NCBI GenBank assembly: GCA_024349245.1
Contig: JALDNG010000001.1
Coordinates: forward strand, 5,466,001 to 5,530,000
DNA from: Neodontobutis hainanensis
Taxonomy: Eukaryota; Chordata; Actinopteri; Gobiiformes; Odontobutidae
Direction: 5' to 3'
Length of the DNA: 64,000 bases
In this document: in pieces, positions 49,043-60,785 of the stretch
How the letters are laid out: each line of letters begins with the position of its first letter
Position numbering within the stretch: the stretch's first letter is position 1
Translations under genes and position numbers: made by a program
The notes under the pieces: model-generated
Seen by the model: only the letters and a program-made list of their open reading frames with translations
Told to the model about the DNA's origin: nothing
The model's database searches: none

Positions 49043-50411
49043 TCTCTGTCTGTCCTCTCTCTGGTCTCGGTCTGTCTTCTCTCTGGACTTGGTCTGTCCT
49101 CTCTCTGGTCTCGGTCTGTCCTCTCTCTGGTCTCAGTCTGTCTTCTCTCTGGACTTGGTCTGTCCTCACCCTGGTCTCGGTCTGTCCTCTCTCTGGACTT
49201 GGTCTGTCCTCCCTCTGGTCTCGGTCTGTCCTCTCTCTGGTCTCAGTCTGTCTTCTCTCTGGACTTGGTCTGTCCTCTCCCTGGTCTCGGTCTGTCCTCT
49301 CTCTGGACTTGGTCTGTCCTCCCTCTGGTCTCGGTCTGTCCTCTCTCTGGTCTCGGTCTGTCCTCTCTCTGGTCTTGGTCTGTTCTCTCTCTGGTCTCTG
49401 TCTGTCCTCTCTCTGGTCTCGGTCTGTCTTCTCTCTGGACTTGGTCTGTCCTCTCTCTGGTCTCGGTCTGTCCTCTCTCTGGTCTCAGTCTGTCTTCTCT
49501 CTGGACTTGGTCTGTCCTCTCCCTGGTCTCGGTCTGTCCTCTCTCTGGACTTGGTCTGTCCTCCCTCTGGTCTCGGTCAGTCCTCTCTCTGGTCTCAGTC
49601 TGTCTTCTCTCTGGACTTGGTCTGTCCTCTCCCTGGTCTCGGTCTGTCCTCTCTCTGGACTTGGTCTGTCCTCCCTCTGGTCTCGGTCTGTCCTCTCTCT
49701 GGTCTCGGTCTGTCCTCTCTCTGGTCTTGGTCTGTTCTCTCTCTGGTCTCTGTCTGTCCTCTCTCTGGTCTCGGTCTGTCCTCTCTCTGGACTTGGTCTG
49801 TCCTCCCTCTGGTCTCGGTCTGTCCTCTCTCTGGTCTCGGTCTGTCCTCTCTCTGGTCTTGGTCTGTTCTCTCTCTGGTCTCTGTCTGTCCTCTCTCTGG
49901 TCTCGGTCTGTCTTCTCTCTGGACTTGGTCTGTCCTCTCTCTGGTCTCGGTCTGTCCTCTCTCTGGTCTCAGTCTGTCTTCTCTCTGGACTTGGTCTGTC
50001 CTCCCCTGGTCTCGGTCTGTCCTCTCTCTGGACTTGGTCTGTCCTCCCTCTAGTCTCGGTCTGTCCTCTCTCTGGTCTCGGTCTGTCCTCTCTCTGGTCT
50101 TGGTCTGTTCTCTCTCTGGTCTCTGTCTGTCCTCTCTCTGGTCTCGGTCTGTCCTCTCTCTGGACTTGGTCTGTCCTCCCTCTGGTCTCTGTCTGTCCTC
50201 TCTCTGGTCTCGGTCAGTCCTCTTTCTGGTCTCGGTCTGTCCTCTCTCTGGATTCGGTCTGTCCTCTCTCTGGTCTCTGTCTGTCCTCTCTCTGGGCTCA
50301 GTCTTTTCTCTCCCTGGTCTCCGTCTGTCCTCTCTCTGGTCTTGGTCTGTCCTCTCCCTGGTCTCACACTGTCCTCTCTCTGGTCTCGGTCTGTCCTCTG
50401 CCTGGACTGAG
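49043..50411. repeat. 22-bp minisatellite, about 62 units, with higher-order pattern
   Basis: The unit is GGTCTCGGTCTGTCCTCTCT plus CT. Almost every unit is exactly 22 bp; one near 50,000 is 21 bp. The commonest unit has no A on the plus strand. Variants (TCTCGG, ACTTGG, TCTCAG, TCTTGG...TTC, TCTCTG starts) recur in ordered blocks of 5 and 11 units, indicating block duplication. Long open frames in all three plus frames (451, 405 and 284 codons) and a 281-codon minus-strand frame are side effects: they have no promoter, splice or domain evidence and break at the array edge. The right end (from about 50,210) is more diverged. Confidence 0.97.
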
Positions 50412-52089
50412 TTTGTCCTTTCCTCGTTTCCGAGAATCACATGATCTCAACTCAAGCAAAAGTTTTTTTTTTTATTTGTTTTTTTCATTATTGCTTCATT
50501 TGAAAGGGTGCTTTATTTCAATGTAAAAATGAAAGAAAAAACAAATACCGTCATTTATAAACGACTTTAAAGTTTGTCAAGTTATTACTTTAGAGCAATA
50601 ACCTAACCGTGAGAATGGAGCTGGTTGTCGGCACAGATTTCTGTGGGACTTCATGTACATAAATGTTGAGTCTGGAGACGTAGAGTGAGGCAGGATTAGA
50701 ACAGGAACCTGGCTCTGCTGCGGTGAGCTCTAAGCACTGGAGCTCCGCCGCTGTCTGTCTGTAAGTCGGTGAGTATCGCACCTACCAGGCAGATCGGAAT
50801 ATTCAAACAGCCAGTGCCCAGATCTCTATGTGGATTCTCTACTTCCGAATAGCTTAGGATTATTCAGTGTCTAAGCTAATACCTGGTGAGAAAGTAAAGC
50901 CTGAAGGATGGGATTATTAATGTGGCATTTTTAATGTGTGACATGCTAATCACATCTCAGAACAGGACTTCTTCTACCATTTAACTTTCGTCAGGGGAGG
51001 AGACACCGTTTTGGGGGGAGTAAGCCATTTCTGCACCACCTCATCCCACCAAAACCTGCTGCAAAAACACGCTGACAATGACACATTGTGGCGCATTACG
51101 AAGGACGTGGAGTAACCTCAAAGTTTTTTATTCTGAGAGCTGTGGAAACAGGCAACGCAGGGAGTCTTTCCTAAGCGTTACACATCAATCCCAGGCCTAG
51201 ACGCAGACACAAGAGCTCCTCTGTGTCCTATAATAATTCCACAATCCGCAGACGCTCAAGTCGGAATCTCCTGCGGATTTGAGGATAAAGCTGCGTTTTC
51301 CACTGGATTTCAAAGTTTAACAAGGTGAAGTCTGATTTGACCACGCTTCCCCCATTTCAGAAATAATGCCTGAGACCTGAACTGCTGGTTGATAGTTAAA
51401 TACCCTCCGTTCATTTGTGACCTTGAGACAGATATTAATATACACCAACTTCCTGCTACTGTTCATGAGAGAAAATGTAGTGGTAAAAGCAACTGATGGT
51501 GTTTTTGCAGTGATAAAAGCATTGTGACTGTTCCGTGTGTTTAGGCAGAGCTAAAAGAAAGAACTCTCTGCACATGCATCACTCAGAATGGCACATCAGC
51601 TTTTTTCTGCTGCACCTTGCTCTTGGAACAAACTCCAAAACTCACTGCAGCTTCAGAATCTTATCTCTTTGGGTGAATTCAAAGCTCTAATAAAAACAGC
51701 TTAACAGAAGAAATTTTTATTTCTGAACTGGGTTTAAATGCTTTTATGAACTATGATTTGTGTTACTAAGTTGTGTTTTCTTATAAACTACAGACTACGT
51801 ACTGTCCCTTTTGGCCCGGTCTCCCTAAAAAAGACATCTCATTGGACATTCTGGTAAAATAAAGGTTGAATAAAAAATAAACTCTGATAAGGACCAGCTA
51901 AATAAAACCAGATAGTGCACAAACCACAGTTTTTTTTCTAAGTTGGGCCCTACCTCCGCTTTTTGAACATTCTAAACCAGTCACAGATATGTTTCACTTT
52001 TTAAAAATGTTTAACATCCGTGAAGCCCTGAAAGACTGTCGATGACCTAGATGAACATCTAACAAAACCAAGAGGACACAGACACCAAA
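50412..52089. other. Unique DNA
   Basis: 50,670-50,790 may be an eroded antisense SINE (a box-B-like GTTCTAATCCTGCC on the minus strand) but has no clear head. 50,990-51,380 is moderately complex. No gene recognised. Confidence 0.3.
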
Positions 52090-52345
52090 CAGACAGGAAC
52101 CAGAGACAAAAAGGAAGTGTGTAGTGATTCCTTATGTGTCTGGTTTATCTGAAAAACTTAAAAGGATTTTCTACAAACACAACATTCCAGTCCACTTTAA
52201 ACCAGGGTCCATCCTAAAGATAAGATCCCATCACACAAACAGAGTAATGTAGTTTATGCAGTGCAGTGAAGAGTGCAGTCACAGTTATGTTGGAGAAACT
52301 AATCAACAGCTTCACAAGAAGATGTATCAGTCCTGGTGAACCTGA
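52090..52345 (+). pseudogene. Penelope-like element relic with GIY-YIG start
   Basis: From about 52,122 one frame reads VVIPYVSGLSEKLKRIF, then HNIPVHFKPG, and after a stop codon FMQCSEECSHSYVGETNQ and LHKKMYQS. This corresponds to the end of the RT-proximal region and the beginning of the GIY-YIG endonuclease of fish PLEs (consensus order: VVY...CSEEC...YIGET...LHKRM). The first core Tyr position is replaced by the stop codon and the second core is YVG. The frame ends at about 52,340, where a SINE begins. The catalytic Arg helix and Glu region is missing. It cannot be functional. Confidence 0.78.
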
Positions 52346-52352
52346 GTCGACC

Positions 52353-52474
52353 TGTCCGTTGGCAATACACTTAACCCACCTTGCCTCCAGTGGTGTTCCA
52401 GCTGTAACACTGGTGAATGGAAGCTTAGTGTAAGTTGCTTTGGATAAAGGAGTCTGCTAAATAAATACATTTTA
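52353..52474 (+). repeat. V-SINE-like 3' part, inserted in the PLE relic
   Basis: It begins TGTCCGTTGGCAATACAC, continues ACCTTGCCTCCAGTGG, and ends GTAAGTTGCTTTGGATAAAG followed by GAGTCTGCTAAATAAATA, the typical tail. The tRNA-like head is missing. It shares its body with 1-175 and 18,276-18,485. Confidence 0.85.
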
Positions 52475-52476
52475 TT

Positions 52477-52990
52477 ACTGCAAGGGTAATACTGCAAGGG
52501 TATGTAAACTTATGAGCACAACTATACATGGATGCCACTAAGTGAACAGAACAAAGAGTCCCAGAACAGTGATTCAATGTGGTGCAAAGTGATGTCTTTA
52601 TCTTGTTTGGATTAGCGTGGTGCTAATAGGAGATACAGCTGAAGACATGAAGTCACAAGTGTATTTGGATAAACACACGAACTTGATCAGGAGAGAGAGC
52701 ATTGAGCAATAATAAAATTTAGGTGCCAGTTTCACTCTAGAACACCTGAATGGAACAGTGTCACTGACGACTCACCTTTAACGACTCTCACATCAGGAGT
52801 CCCACATCAGGTCCAATCAGAGTTAGTTTCAGGTCAAAACCCTAAATCTGGTGAGATAAGCTCAGCTCTCTTACCAGTTTATCTCAGAATTGAAAAAGAG
52901 AAAAGAGATAAAACAACTTCACTTCAGCTTGAAAACTAAGTCCAGATGCCTTTGCTTTAACCTTTTTTTAAAACACTGTTTAAAGACAAA
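52477..52990 (+). repeat. Penelope-like element 3' region (probable)
   Basis: After a 14-bp duplication (ACTGCAAGGGTAAT, 52,477-52,504) and unplaced sequence, 52,799-52,970 shares GGTCCAATCAGAGTTAGTTT, AGCTCAGCTCTCTTACCAGTT and CTTGAAAACTAAGTCCAGATG with the PLE relic at 29.2-29.4 kb and, for the last motif, 15.0 kb. Confidence 0.55.
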
Positions 52991-53199
52991 ATATGTGGCC
53001 ATATAAAACTGAATATTCCAAAAATATTTAAATGATGACTCCTATTTTACAATCCTCTTCATTTGTATTATTTGCACATTTTATTATTCCACTATTATTA
53101 ATAGTAAATGTTTTTAAAATGGTGGTTGTCTGATAGAGTTACTCATATTTAGGCTGTCTTTGGCAGGTCTCCACAGTGAAATCAGAGCGATTCTAGGCT
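52991..53199. other. AT-rich unique DNA
   Basis: Nothing recognisable. Confidence 0.4.
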
Positions 53200-54320
53200 C
53201 ATACTGGTGTAAACAGTCAAAAAGTTGACCTTTGCTGCACTGGTGTCAGTGACTACAGCAGCAGAAGAGTTGTTTGACAAAGAGTGAATGGGCGAGGAGG
53301 CCTCGTCTCTCCATCTCCGTCATCTGTCTGTAATCATTAATGCTTAAACATCTGAAGCGTTGCTATTATATCAGCACGCCGAGTTATTAAAACACACATC
53401 CACAGCGGCCAGCCTGGTGTCACTCCGTCTTTAAGGATGGAGCTCTGATAGTGCTGAGGAAATCAATGAAGGGCCTGAGCCGCGGTCTGGCAGACTGACA
53501 CGCAACAGAGGAAGGTAAATTATTGGAACTTTAATTACTTTGATCCGTCATGCATTGTAGCATTGTGTCAGAGAAGTCAATGCCATGACAGACGCCCAAC
53601 AAAGGCCAGCGCTGCATTTTCATAACATCTTCACTCCCTTTTCCTAATGCCTGATTAAAGCCGGGCTGTCGAGGTCCAAAAGCCCCCAGCCCACTCTCTT
53701 TTTTTCACTCTCTCTCTCTTTGCACTGATTTAGAAACTCATTTTGAAAGCTCTGTTTACCCAACTCATTACTGAAGTCAGGGATTGAATGCGGGTCTATT
53801 ATGGGCCTTTGCACCACGGCTTTACAAACAAACACAATGTGCCGTGCTATCACCATTATCACATTGTACCACCGTAATGTATCCCACTGTTTCACAGCCA
53901 TAAATATAAGTCCATGTTTTCAGCTAAATTAAGAAGGATTTGCCTCCACAATGAAGCCTGTCCTTTTCTGAGTGGCTGTCCGAGAAAACAATGACAGAAA
54001 ACCCTGCAAAGTAAATGAGGGAGAGTGAGAAACTCCTTTTTTATCTTCAAAAGGGTGTGCAAAATGACTCCTGTTTCATGAATATTCTGCCACTTAGTGG
54101 TAGGATGAATCTGCAGGATTGTTCTCGGAGCTGATAAATGGCCGGCATGTGTGGTAATTTAGAAGTGTGCATTAATCTCCGATCCTAAGAAGGCAATAAA
54201 TATGAAGCAAAAAGGAGGTAATTGATATTTGGCAAATGGCAAAACCCCTAAAAAATTGCATATATAAGTAAGGCGATCATATTAATTGTAGTGTGTGAGC
54301 TGAACTGGACAGAAACAGTG
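53200..54320. other. Candidate conserved noncoding cluster
   Basis: Complex unique sequence with many AT-core and octamer-like motifs: GAACTTTAATTACTTTG near 53,526, TTTCATGAATATTCTG near 54,075, GGAGGTAATTGATATTTGG near 54,214, ATATTAATTGTAG near 54,279. A possible degenerate tRNA-like stretch near 53,790-53,890 is too weak to call. The 85-codon minus-strand frame is unrecognised. Confidence 0.35.
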
Positions 54321-55439
54321 CTTTGTCTTAAATGTTCATTTAAGTGTGATTAAGCAAAAGTGTTGTTTGTGGATTGGGAAACTGTCAGCTGTCATCAGAA
54401 AGGCCCTCTTGAATGGAGACTTAATTCATTAGCACATGGCGGATTTACTAACTTCAGACCTAATCATCCACTAAGTATTTTACTGATATTTCCTGCTGTC
54501 TCTCACTTATTTGTATTTTATTGTATTCTGCAGTTGGGGATAATCCTTTGACCAAATGGGCTTTGAGACACTTTTGCGTCGTAGAGGACACTGAGGACGT
54601 TTGCTTCCAGCTCTGAGGTCCATGTATCTAGTGTTTGTATGAGCGACTGACTGAAGGCCACCACTTATCTTTGTTCCAACTCTACTCTGCTACAACTTCT
54701 GGTAATGATTGGCGGTAAGCGTCTTGCTTTGATTGCTGTGTAAAAAAGACTAAAACAAGTCATATTGACAAAAAAATTAACAAAAAGACAAATGGCCCAA
54801 CATGGGTCAAATGTGTTACAAAACTATATTGTTTATTCTGTTACAAACATAATATTAATCCACAACTAAAATTAAAATGTAACATTGACACTGATTTCCC
54901 ACTCGTTAAGCGAGTTGTCCTGCAGCAGTAGCTCGTCGTAGCAGAAGACGCAGAGCTCAGAGGCAAGACAAGAGGTAAAAAGGATTCAAAATCTATGTTT
55001 AGATAAAATGATACATAAGGATATAAATTAAATAAATGGCCGACATGTGTGCAGTAGTAAGTCATCACTCTTGTTTGAACACTGTGTTAATAGAGATGAG
55101 CTGAAGCTCTGAGTTTGAATTTCAGTAGCTGTTCATCTTCTGAGCATCTTCATAGCTTTGATATCCATATGTCTAAGCAAAAGGACTGAATGTGACTAAA
55201 GCGTAAGACCTCAACAGCATAACTTTACTCTATAAAACCAATTATACCCAAATTGATATTGCTTTATTCCTAAATATTATATAGTATAACAGACTTTCAC
55301 ACAAAATAAGATTTAAAGGAGTATATCTGCTTACTTACATACATTTAATGAAATTTGCTGCTATGTAAAAAAACAAAAAGAAAATCTTATAAGTAAAAAA
55401 AGTGATAAAATAAAATCTGATGAAAGCTCTAATGCATAG
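54321..55439. other. AT-rich unique DNA
   Basis: Nothing recognisable. Frames of 63-75 codons have no domain. Confidence 0.4.
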
Positions 55440-55668
55440 CCTGAACTGCTCCACAGAACCAGCTGGAGGGCTCCCATTAAAAGGGTTTCCAAAAGGGCAG
55501 GTACTTTAAATGAATACCTGGGATTTGATCAACTGTAGTTTTATCCAATCAGAGCAGCTCCATGTTTACATTTGTAATGGTAAAACAGTCTCTACCTCCA
55601 TCTTAAAACCTAAAGCATGCCCGGACCTGTCAGTGCTGCCACATCATTAGACACGCCAGCCGGTTAAG
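55440..55668 (+). repeat. Unclassified dispersed repeat, copy 2
   Basis: It aligns with the reverse complement of 30,970-31,173 over most of its length, with TTTTATCCAATCAGAGCAGC as the best-conserved block. Family unknown. Confidence 0.6.
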
Positions 55669-56029
55669 CAAGACACAAATTTTCTTCGAGCAGTTCAAGA
55701 TGGATATTTATATATTGGATGTATGGATATTGTAATCTCACAGAACTTGCCAGTCCAGGTGTGCTTTGCAAGGCCACTAAAGCATACTAAATTCAAATAT
55801 AATTTACTATTTACATATTTAATTACCAATGGTTCACTTATTAATTTTTTTTTTTTTGTTTCAGTCTGATACCACTGATACAAACTCTTAACAAGCTACA
55901 TCCCACTGTTCACAGGGATAAACTTTCCCGTCCAAACCTCTAACTGTGAAGGGAGCTTCCAAACTTCAAATGTTTAAACCCTTAGAAAGAGTAAAAAAAT
56001 CATACTTCTCTCTTAATTTGTATTGATGG
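55669..56029. other. AT-rich unique DNA
   Basis: A T tract lies at 55,845-55,858. Nothing else recognisable. Confidence 0.4.
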
Positions 56030-56760
56030 CCTGGAAGAAACCAGCGAGCATTGCACTTCTGAGGGGAAGATGTTTAAGTGGAGATTAATTCAAATTTCTG
56101 CTTGCTCAGTACTTGTAAAACTAAAGCAATTTATATTCCTTCTCTTAACGATCCCCCTTTTTCTGATTGCGGTAATGTAATCTAATTGTAATTATGATAC
56201 TATCTGAATCATGCAGACCTTAACATGATTGGAGCTACTCATTGCATTAAAAACTAATTTTTGAATAATGATGAAAGGAGCAGTGGAAAATGTGGAAGTA
56301 TTACATTTTTTCTTTATCTCTGTTTTGTGGGGAGATCTTGTTCTTGCCGTGCCCCCACCCCCACCCCTCGCCTACAGTCACAGTCCGGGGAAAAGTGACA
56401 AGCCGGAGTGAATGTGAGGAGCGGTGGGAGGAGGGGGCCAAATGAAGAAACGGACCACCCCAATTAAAGCTATCAGGCTCATCAGTGGCTGTGGGATAGG
56501 CTGCCAACAAGTTCACTGTCATCCCACGAGCTTTGGCTTATCGCACCAGCCCCCCTTTCTTATGCATCAGCACCAAGAGACAAGAGTCCTGGTGGAAGGA
56601 TGAGTGAAACAGTTGTAAAGGCAGCCTTTCCCAGATTACAATAAAACTGCAGAACCAGAGACAGCACTGTAGATGATCTAAACAGCTGCGTCGGGCTCGC
56701 AGCCATTAGGGGGACCCCAAAACCATCCATCGTTTCCTTAATATCTGCACCTTGCAAATC
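56030..56760. other. Candidate conserved noncoding block
   Basis: Complex unique sequence with GGTAATGTAATCTAATTG plus TAATTATGATAC near 56,172 and TTTGGCTTATCGCACCAG near 56,532. A C-rich stretch lies near 56,350-56,370. The 73- and 65-codon minus-strand frames show no domain. Confidence 0.33.
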
Positions 56761-57084
56761 TTTTTGAAATATTGGATCTTAGAAAATTCACAAGTTTGAC
56801 ATAGATTAGTTTATTAGATAGGGTTAAATTTACAGTGCAATTGTTATATTTATTTTCAGGAAAAAATTAAAAGCAACAATGCCACAACTAATCAGGCCTA
56901 ATACTGTTTAAAAACTGTTTTTAAATTGCAAGTGCTTGTTCTGCAGCACAATAAAAACATCACTATATGGACAAAGAAACAAAACCCAGGCAAAAAAACC
57001 CCACAACATTATTATGCATCAGTAATGCACAGTGGCTAGTGTTTCTAAGAGCAGATCACCCTGAATGACTAAGGCCTAACAATC

Positions 57085-58380
57085 CTGACCCTGAAGGAAC
57101 TATACCATTCAAATACAAGCCAATAATTTGTCTCTCCACAAGAATGGATTCAATGTGGCATATACCAAGGAGATGCTCAGTCCTCACTGCTGTTCTGCAT
57201 AGGTCTGAACCCCCAAAGCCAAAAAATTATCAAGACATCGACTCACTGATCCACACCACTAGAATCTACAGCAAAGACATCAGAATGTCATTAGGACTTG
57301 AGAAGTGTGGTCAGATGGTGACCAAGAGAGTGAAGGTAGTCCATACTGAAGGGGTCTCACTCCCAGAAGGCACAATAGCAGACACTGAGGACAGCTTCAA
57401 GTATCTTGGAATCCCACAAGAAAAATGTCAACCCTAAAGAGGCCACAGAGAAAAGCGGCAACAGCCAGATACTTACAACAAGTAAGGCAAGTCCTAAGAA
57501 GTCAGCTCAATGGAAGATAAAAGGTCTGTGCAATTAACAGCTATGCCCTGCCATTCTTCAGATACCCTGCTGGAATAATAAGCTGGCTAAAGGACGAGCT
57601 CCTCACCATGCAGGGTTCCATGGATTCCAGGGTTCCAGGGTTAGGATGGAGGGTTCCATCCTAAATCTAGCACCCTGAATGTACACTAAGTGCAATCAAG
57701 GAGGCAAAAAACTAGTGAGAGAGTGTCCAATCCACTCTCCATTATGAAACCTCCAAGATCCTTGAACACATCAGAAAAATGGCTCTGATGGACAAAGTAC
57801 TTAGTGAATGTCTCAGGTAGTGGAAAAAAATGGAAGTGGGGCTGGAGTTACCATCATGGGAGGAAAAGCCGCTACATGGGATGTTCCACCGCCAGATAAC
57901 TGAAGAGGCTGGTATCAAGAAATCCTACCAATGGCTAGAAAGAGCTGGACTGAAGGACAGCTCAGAGGCACTCATCATGGCTGCACAGGAGCAGGCCTTG
58001 AGCACCAGAGCAATAGAGGCCCAGATCTACCACACCAGACAAGACCCCAGGTGTAGGCCGTTCTAGTTAACATAGCAATACCAAGTGATTTCAACATCAG
58101 GAATAAGGAACTTTAATAAACTAGAGAAAAAGCAAGGTCTCAAAGAACAACTTGAGAAGGCCTGAAAAGTGAAGGCAACATTGGTACCTGTAGACATCAG
58201 GACTTGGGGCAGTAACCCCTAAACTAGAGGAGTGACAACAGCAGATCCTACGAACAATAACAGACATCTCAGTCCAAAAGAGTGCAGTCCTAGGAGCAGC
58301 CAAGATTTGTGTAGAACCCACAAGGCTCCCAGGTCTCAGGTAGAGGAGCTGAGCTCGGATGGATGAGACCGGGCACACAA
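57085..58380 (+). pseudogene. Non-LTR retrotransposon (LINE) relic, R2-like RT annotation type
   Basis: Fragments of one polyprotein appear in order but in shifting frames: DPEGTIPFKYKPIICLSTR (57,091, the RT entry motif); a YTKEMLSP piece (near 57,160, corresponding to the YQGDALSP motif); DIDSLIHTTRIYSKDIRM with LEKCGQMVTKR (57,237-57,330); TEGVSLPEGTIADTEDSFKY; WEEKPLHGMFHRQITEEAG and KSYQWLERAGLKDSSEALIM (57,857-57,980); then LSTRAIEAQIYHTRQDPRC. The catalytic YMDD segment, expected just before DIDSLIHT, is deleted. The zinc-binding stretch after RQDPRC is deleted too, and the text resumes with the extreme C-terminal region, ending at a TAG near 58,349. Proteins with this text are usually labelled 'type-1 retrotransposable element R2'-like; I do not assign the clade. 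Confidence 0.8.
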
Positions 58381-60780
58381 GGTAAGAGGGTTTTTTTTTT
58401 TTTTTAACTTTTTTATATATATACTGTATATGTAATTTAAAAAATTAGGTTCTGTCTATTTAAGTGAATATGTGAAAAAAAAATAGCAGGGACTGTGAGC
58501 CTAAGTGTGTGATTCGCTCTTGTCCTGTGTTAAGTTTCAAAAGTAGAGCAATCAGAGCTGGTGAGTGTTTTGTTTGCACTTGTATGTTGTGTGTTGTATC
58601 TTTTGTACACTTTTGTCTCTGTCATATGTATTGTTTAGCATCACCTAAAAATAGGCCTAGTAATAATTTAAAGTAGTATTTGGTGATGTTTTTTTCAATC
58701 CCACTAGTGCAAATATATTTTTGTTTTTCAGCAAAAAAATATGTGTATTTTTCTTTAAAAGTGCAAACCAGAAAAAATGAAATATACTATTTTACATCAT
58801 TAATATTGTATGTGGAAGCATTACATAAATACACTTAATTTGTGACACTAGTTTTGGTCTTAAATATGACCACTAACAGCTCAAATGAATTATGTTCTGT
58901 TTTAAACCAGCACACAGACACTCGAACACGGCTTTAGTGCTAATGGCATCAGAAGATACTGTCTGCACCTGCAGCTCACATTAACTGCATGACTCTATCA
59001 GAATATGACCTTGTTAGGACTTTTATGGGCCAAAAGGCTGAAGTGTGGCCAGAGTCTTTCCGCTGCGATGCAAAGGGTTGGAGCGAGTAAGGTGCTTGGA
59101 GGTGGAGATAAGCAGCAGCTGTCACACTCCTGAAGGTAAAGCACTTAGTCTATTAATATACTGGGAGAGACCAGTCGCTAACACGTTGAATGACCTCAAA
59201 CAGGTTTCTGAAATAACACACCTGAACTTTCCCAAAACTGAAAATGGAGCACACGTGGAACAAATTTGAGTATAATTTAGTTGTGATCCGATTCCAAACT
59301 GGTGGAAGCTCTTCAAAATAATCACATCAAAGCAAGGTAAAATGTGCTCGTGTATCAAACTGAAATTGAGCAGTGAAATGTGACCTGCCACAGCTGCCAT
59401 CAGAGTCTCAGAGGTGGTGATTATGTAAAAGAGGTGGAGTCATTTTATAGCCATAATGCACTTAGAATCACATTTAGTGCCTTTTGACATTACGTTACAC
59501 TATAACAGCAAAATTAAAACTACAACAAAATTTTAAAAGGCCAAAATGGCCTGGGTTAAACACAAAGGGTTAAATATAATCTATTTTCTCCTTGTCATCC
59601 TACTCTGCCCATCTTTATTGAAGGTTAATGACTTTGGATTAGTCAAAGGAAAATGAATAATGCTTATGTCTGGTGTGTTTAAAATTTGGTTCTGGCAGTA
59701 GACAAGCTTATTTAGGTATTTTAACTCATGTTATGTTAGACAGCAATACTGAAACCACAATGCACATGGATGTTTTAAGACACAAACCACATTAAGAATT
59801 ACTTCCTATAAATTGTTTTAAAGTAATACTCCAAAATGTGAATAAATGACAGCAATCCAGTACAACTGTCTGAATGAAAGGTCCTGTCTAAAACCCTGAA
59901 AGTCCATCTATTTATCTGTGCTTGGTTGATTTAGTCCTTGCAGATGTAGGCAGATCTCAGACTTGGGCTCTTCTCATGTTGCCACCTGGGTGAGGTCCTG
60001 GATTTGAGGCAAAGATGAGCAGCAGTAAAACCAACTAATGACTTGGCCATAGTGGAAAATGTCAAAGTGGAGACAATCTTAGTAACAGAACTAGATTTAT
60101 TTTTCTAATGTGTAAACAAAAGTGATACCAGAAACCAGTACAAGTGGTGTGAAAGGCAAACTGATCAATAACAATCATATGCGAGGCTGAGGAAAATACT
60201 TTGTTGGTCAACATACTGAGATTGGCAAGCATTTATTAAACTATAATGTATTTTAATGAACAGTGAAAGAAGAAAGCAATTGAATTAATTTTTTCTTTGT
60301 TTTTGCATTTGCATTCTTTGGTGTAGATATCAAGATGTGAAGTAAAGTGGGAGAGGGTGAAACAGCCAGCTGTTAAGTCCGACGAGATCTGGTCGGATAA
60401 GGTACAAAACTATTCTTTATTTTCCTTTACTGTATTTCCCTGTTGTTCTGTGCTGCCTTTGCGGTGAGATTTGAGTCCATTGATGAGTACATTTTTCACC
60501 TGCACTAACACTTGCAGTTGTCTTGCAGAACCCTAGAACAGTTATTGGTCTGTATCAATAAAACTGTCCAGAACACAAAATATAGATTAATACAATGTCA
60601 GAATATCATTTGTATACATATCTTAAAAGCTTTTGACTTGAGAATAATCTTACTCAATGCAGGAAATTAAACTCTAAATACTTTGCTTTTCCTTTTCAAA
60701 GGCCAGTGGTCAATGCACCTGATAAGCAGCCTGGAAGCTATTGTTTCAAATCCCAATTTAAATTAAATGTACAACAATTT
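58381..60780. other. Unique DNA, AT-rich
   Basis: A T tract at 58,391-58,405 directly follows the LINE relic. A short TATATATACTGTATATG palindrome lies near 58,415. The 74- and 92-codon frames around 59,045-59,400 overlap on opposite strands and are unrecognised. Nothing else. Confidence 0.35.
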
Positions 60781-60785
60781 GAGTA

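Noticed and set aside
49089..50526. Open frames of 451, 405, 284 (plus) and 281 (minus) codons
   Set aside because: They are read entirely through the 22-bp minisatellite; absence of stops follows from the unit, and all frames give the same period.
53790..53890. Degenerate tRNA-like SINE head
   Set aside because: Box A and box B matches are too weak and no body follows.
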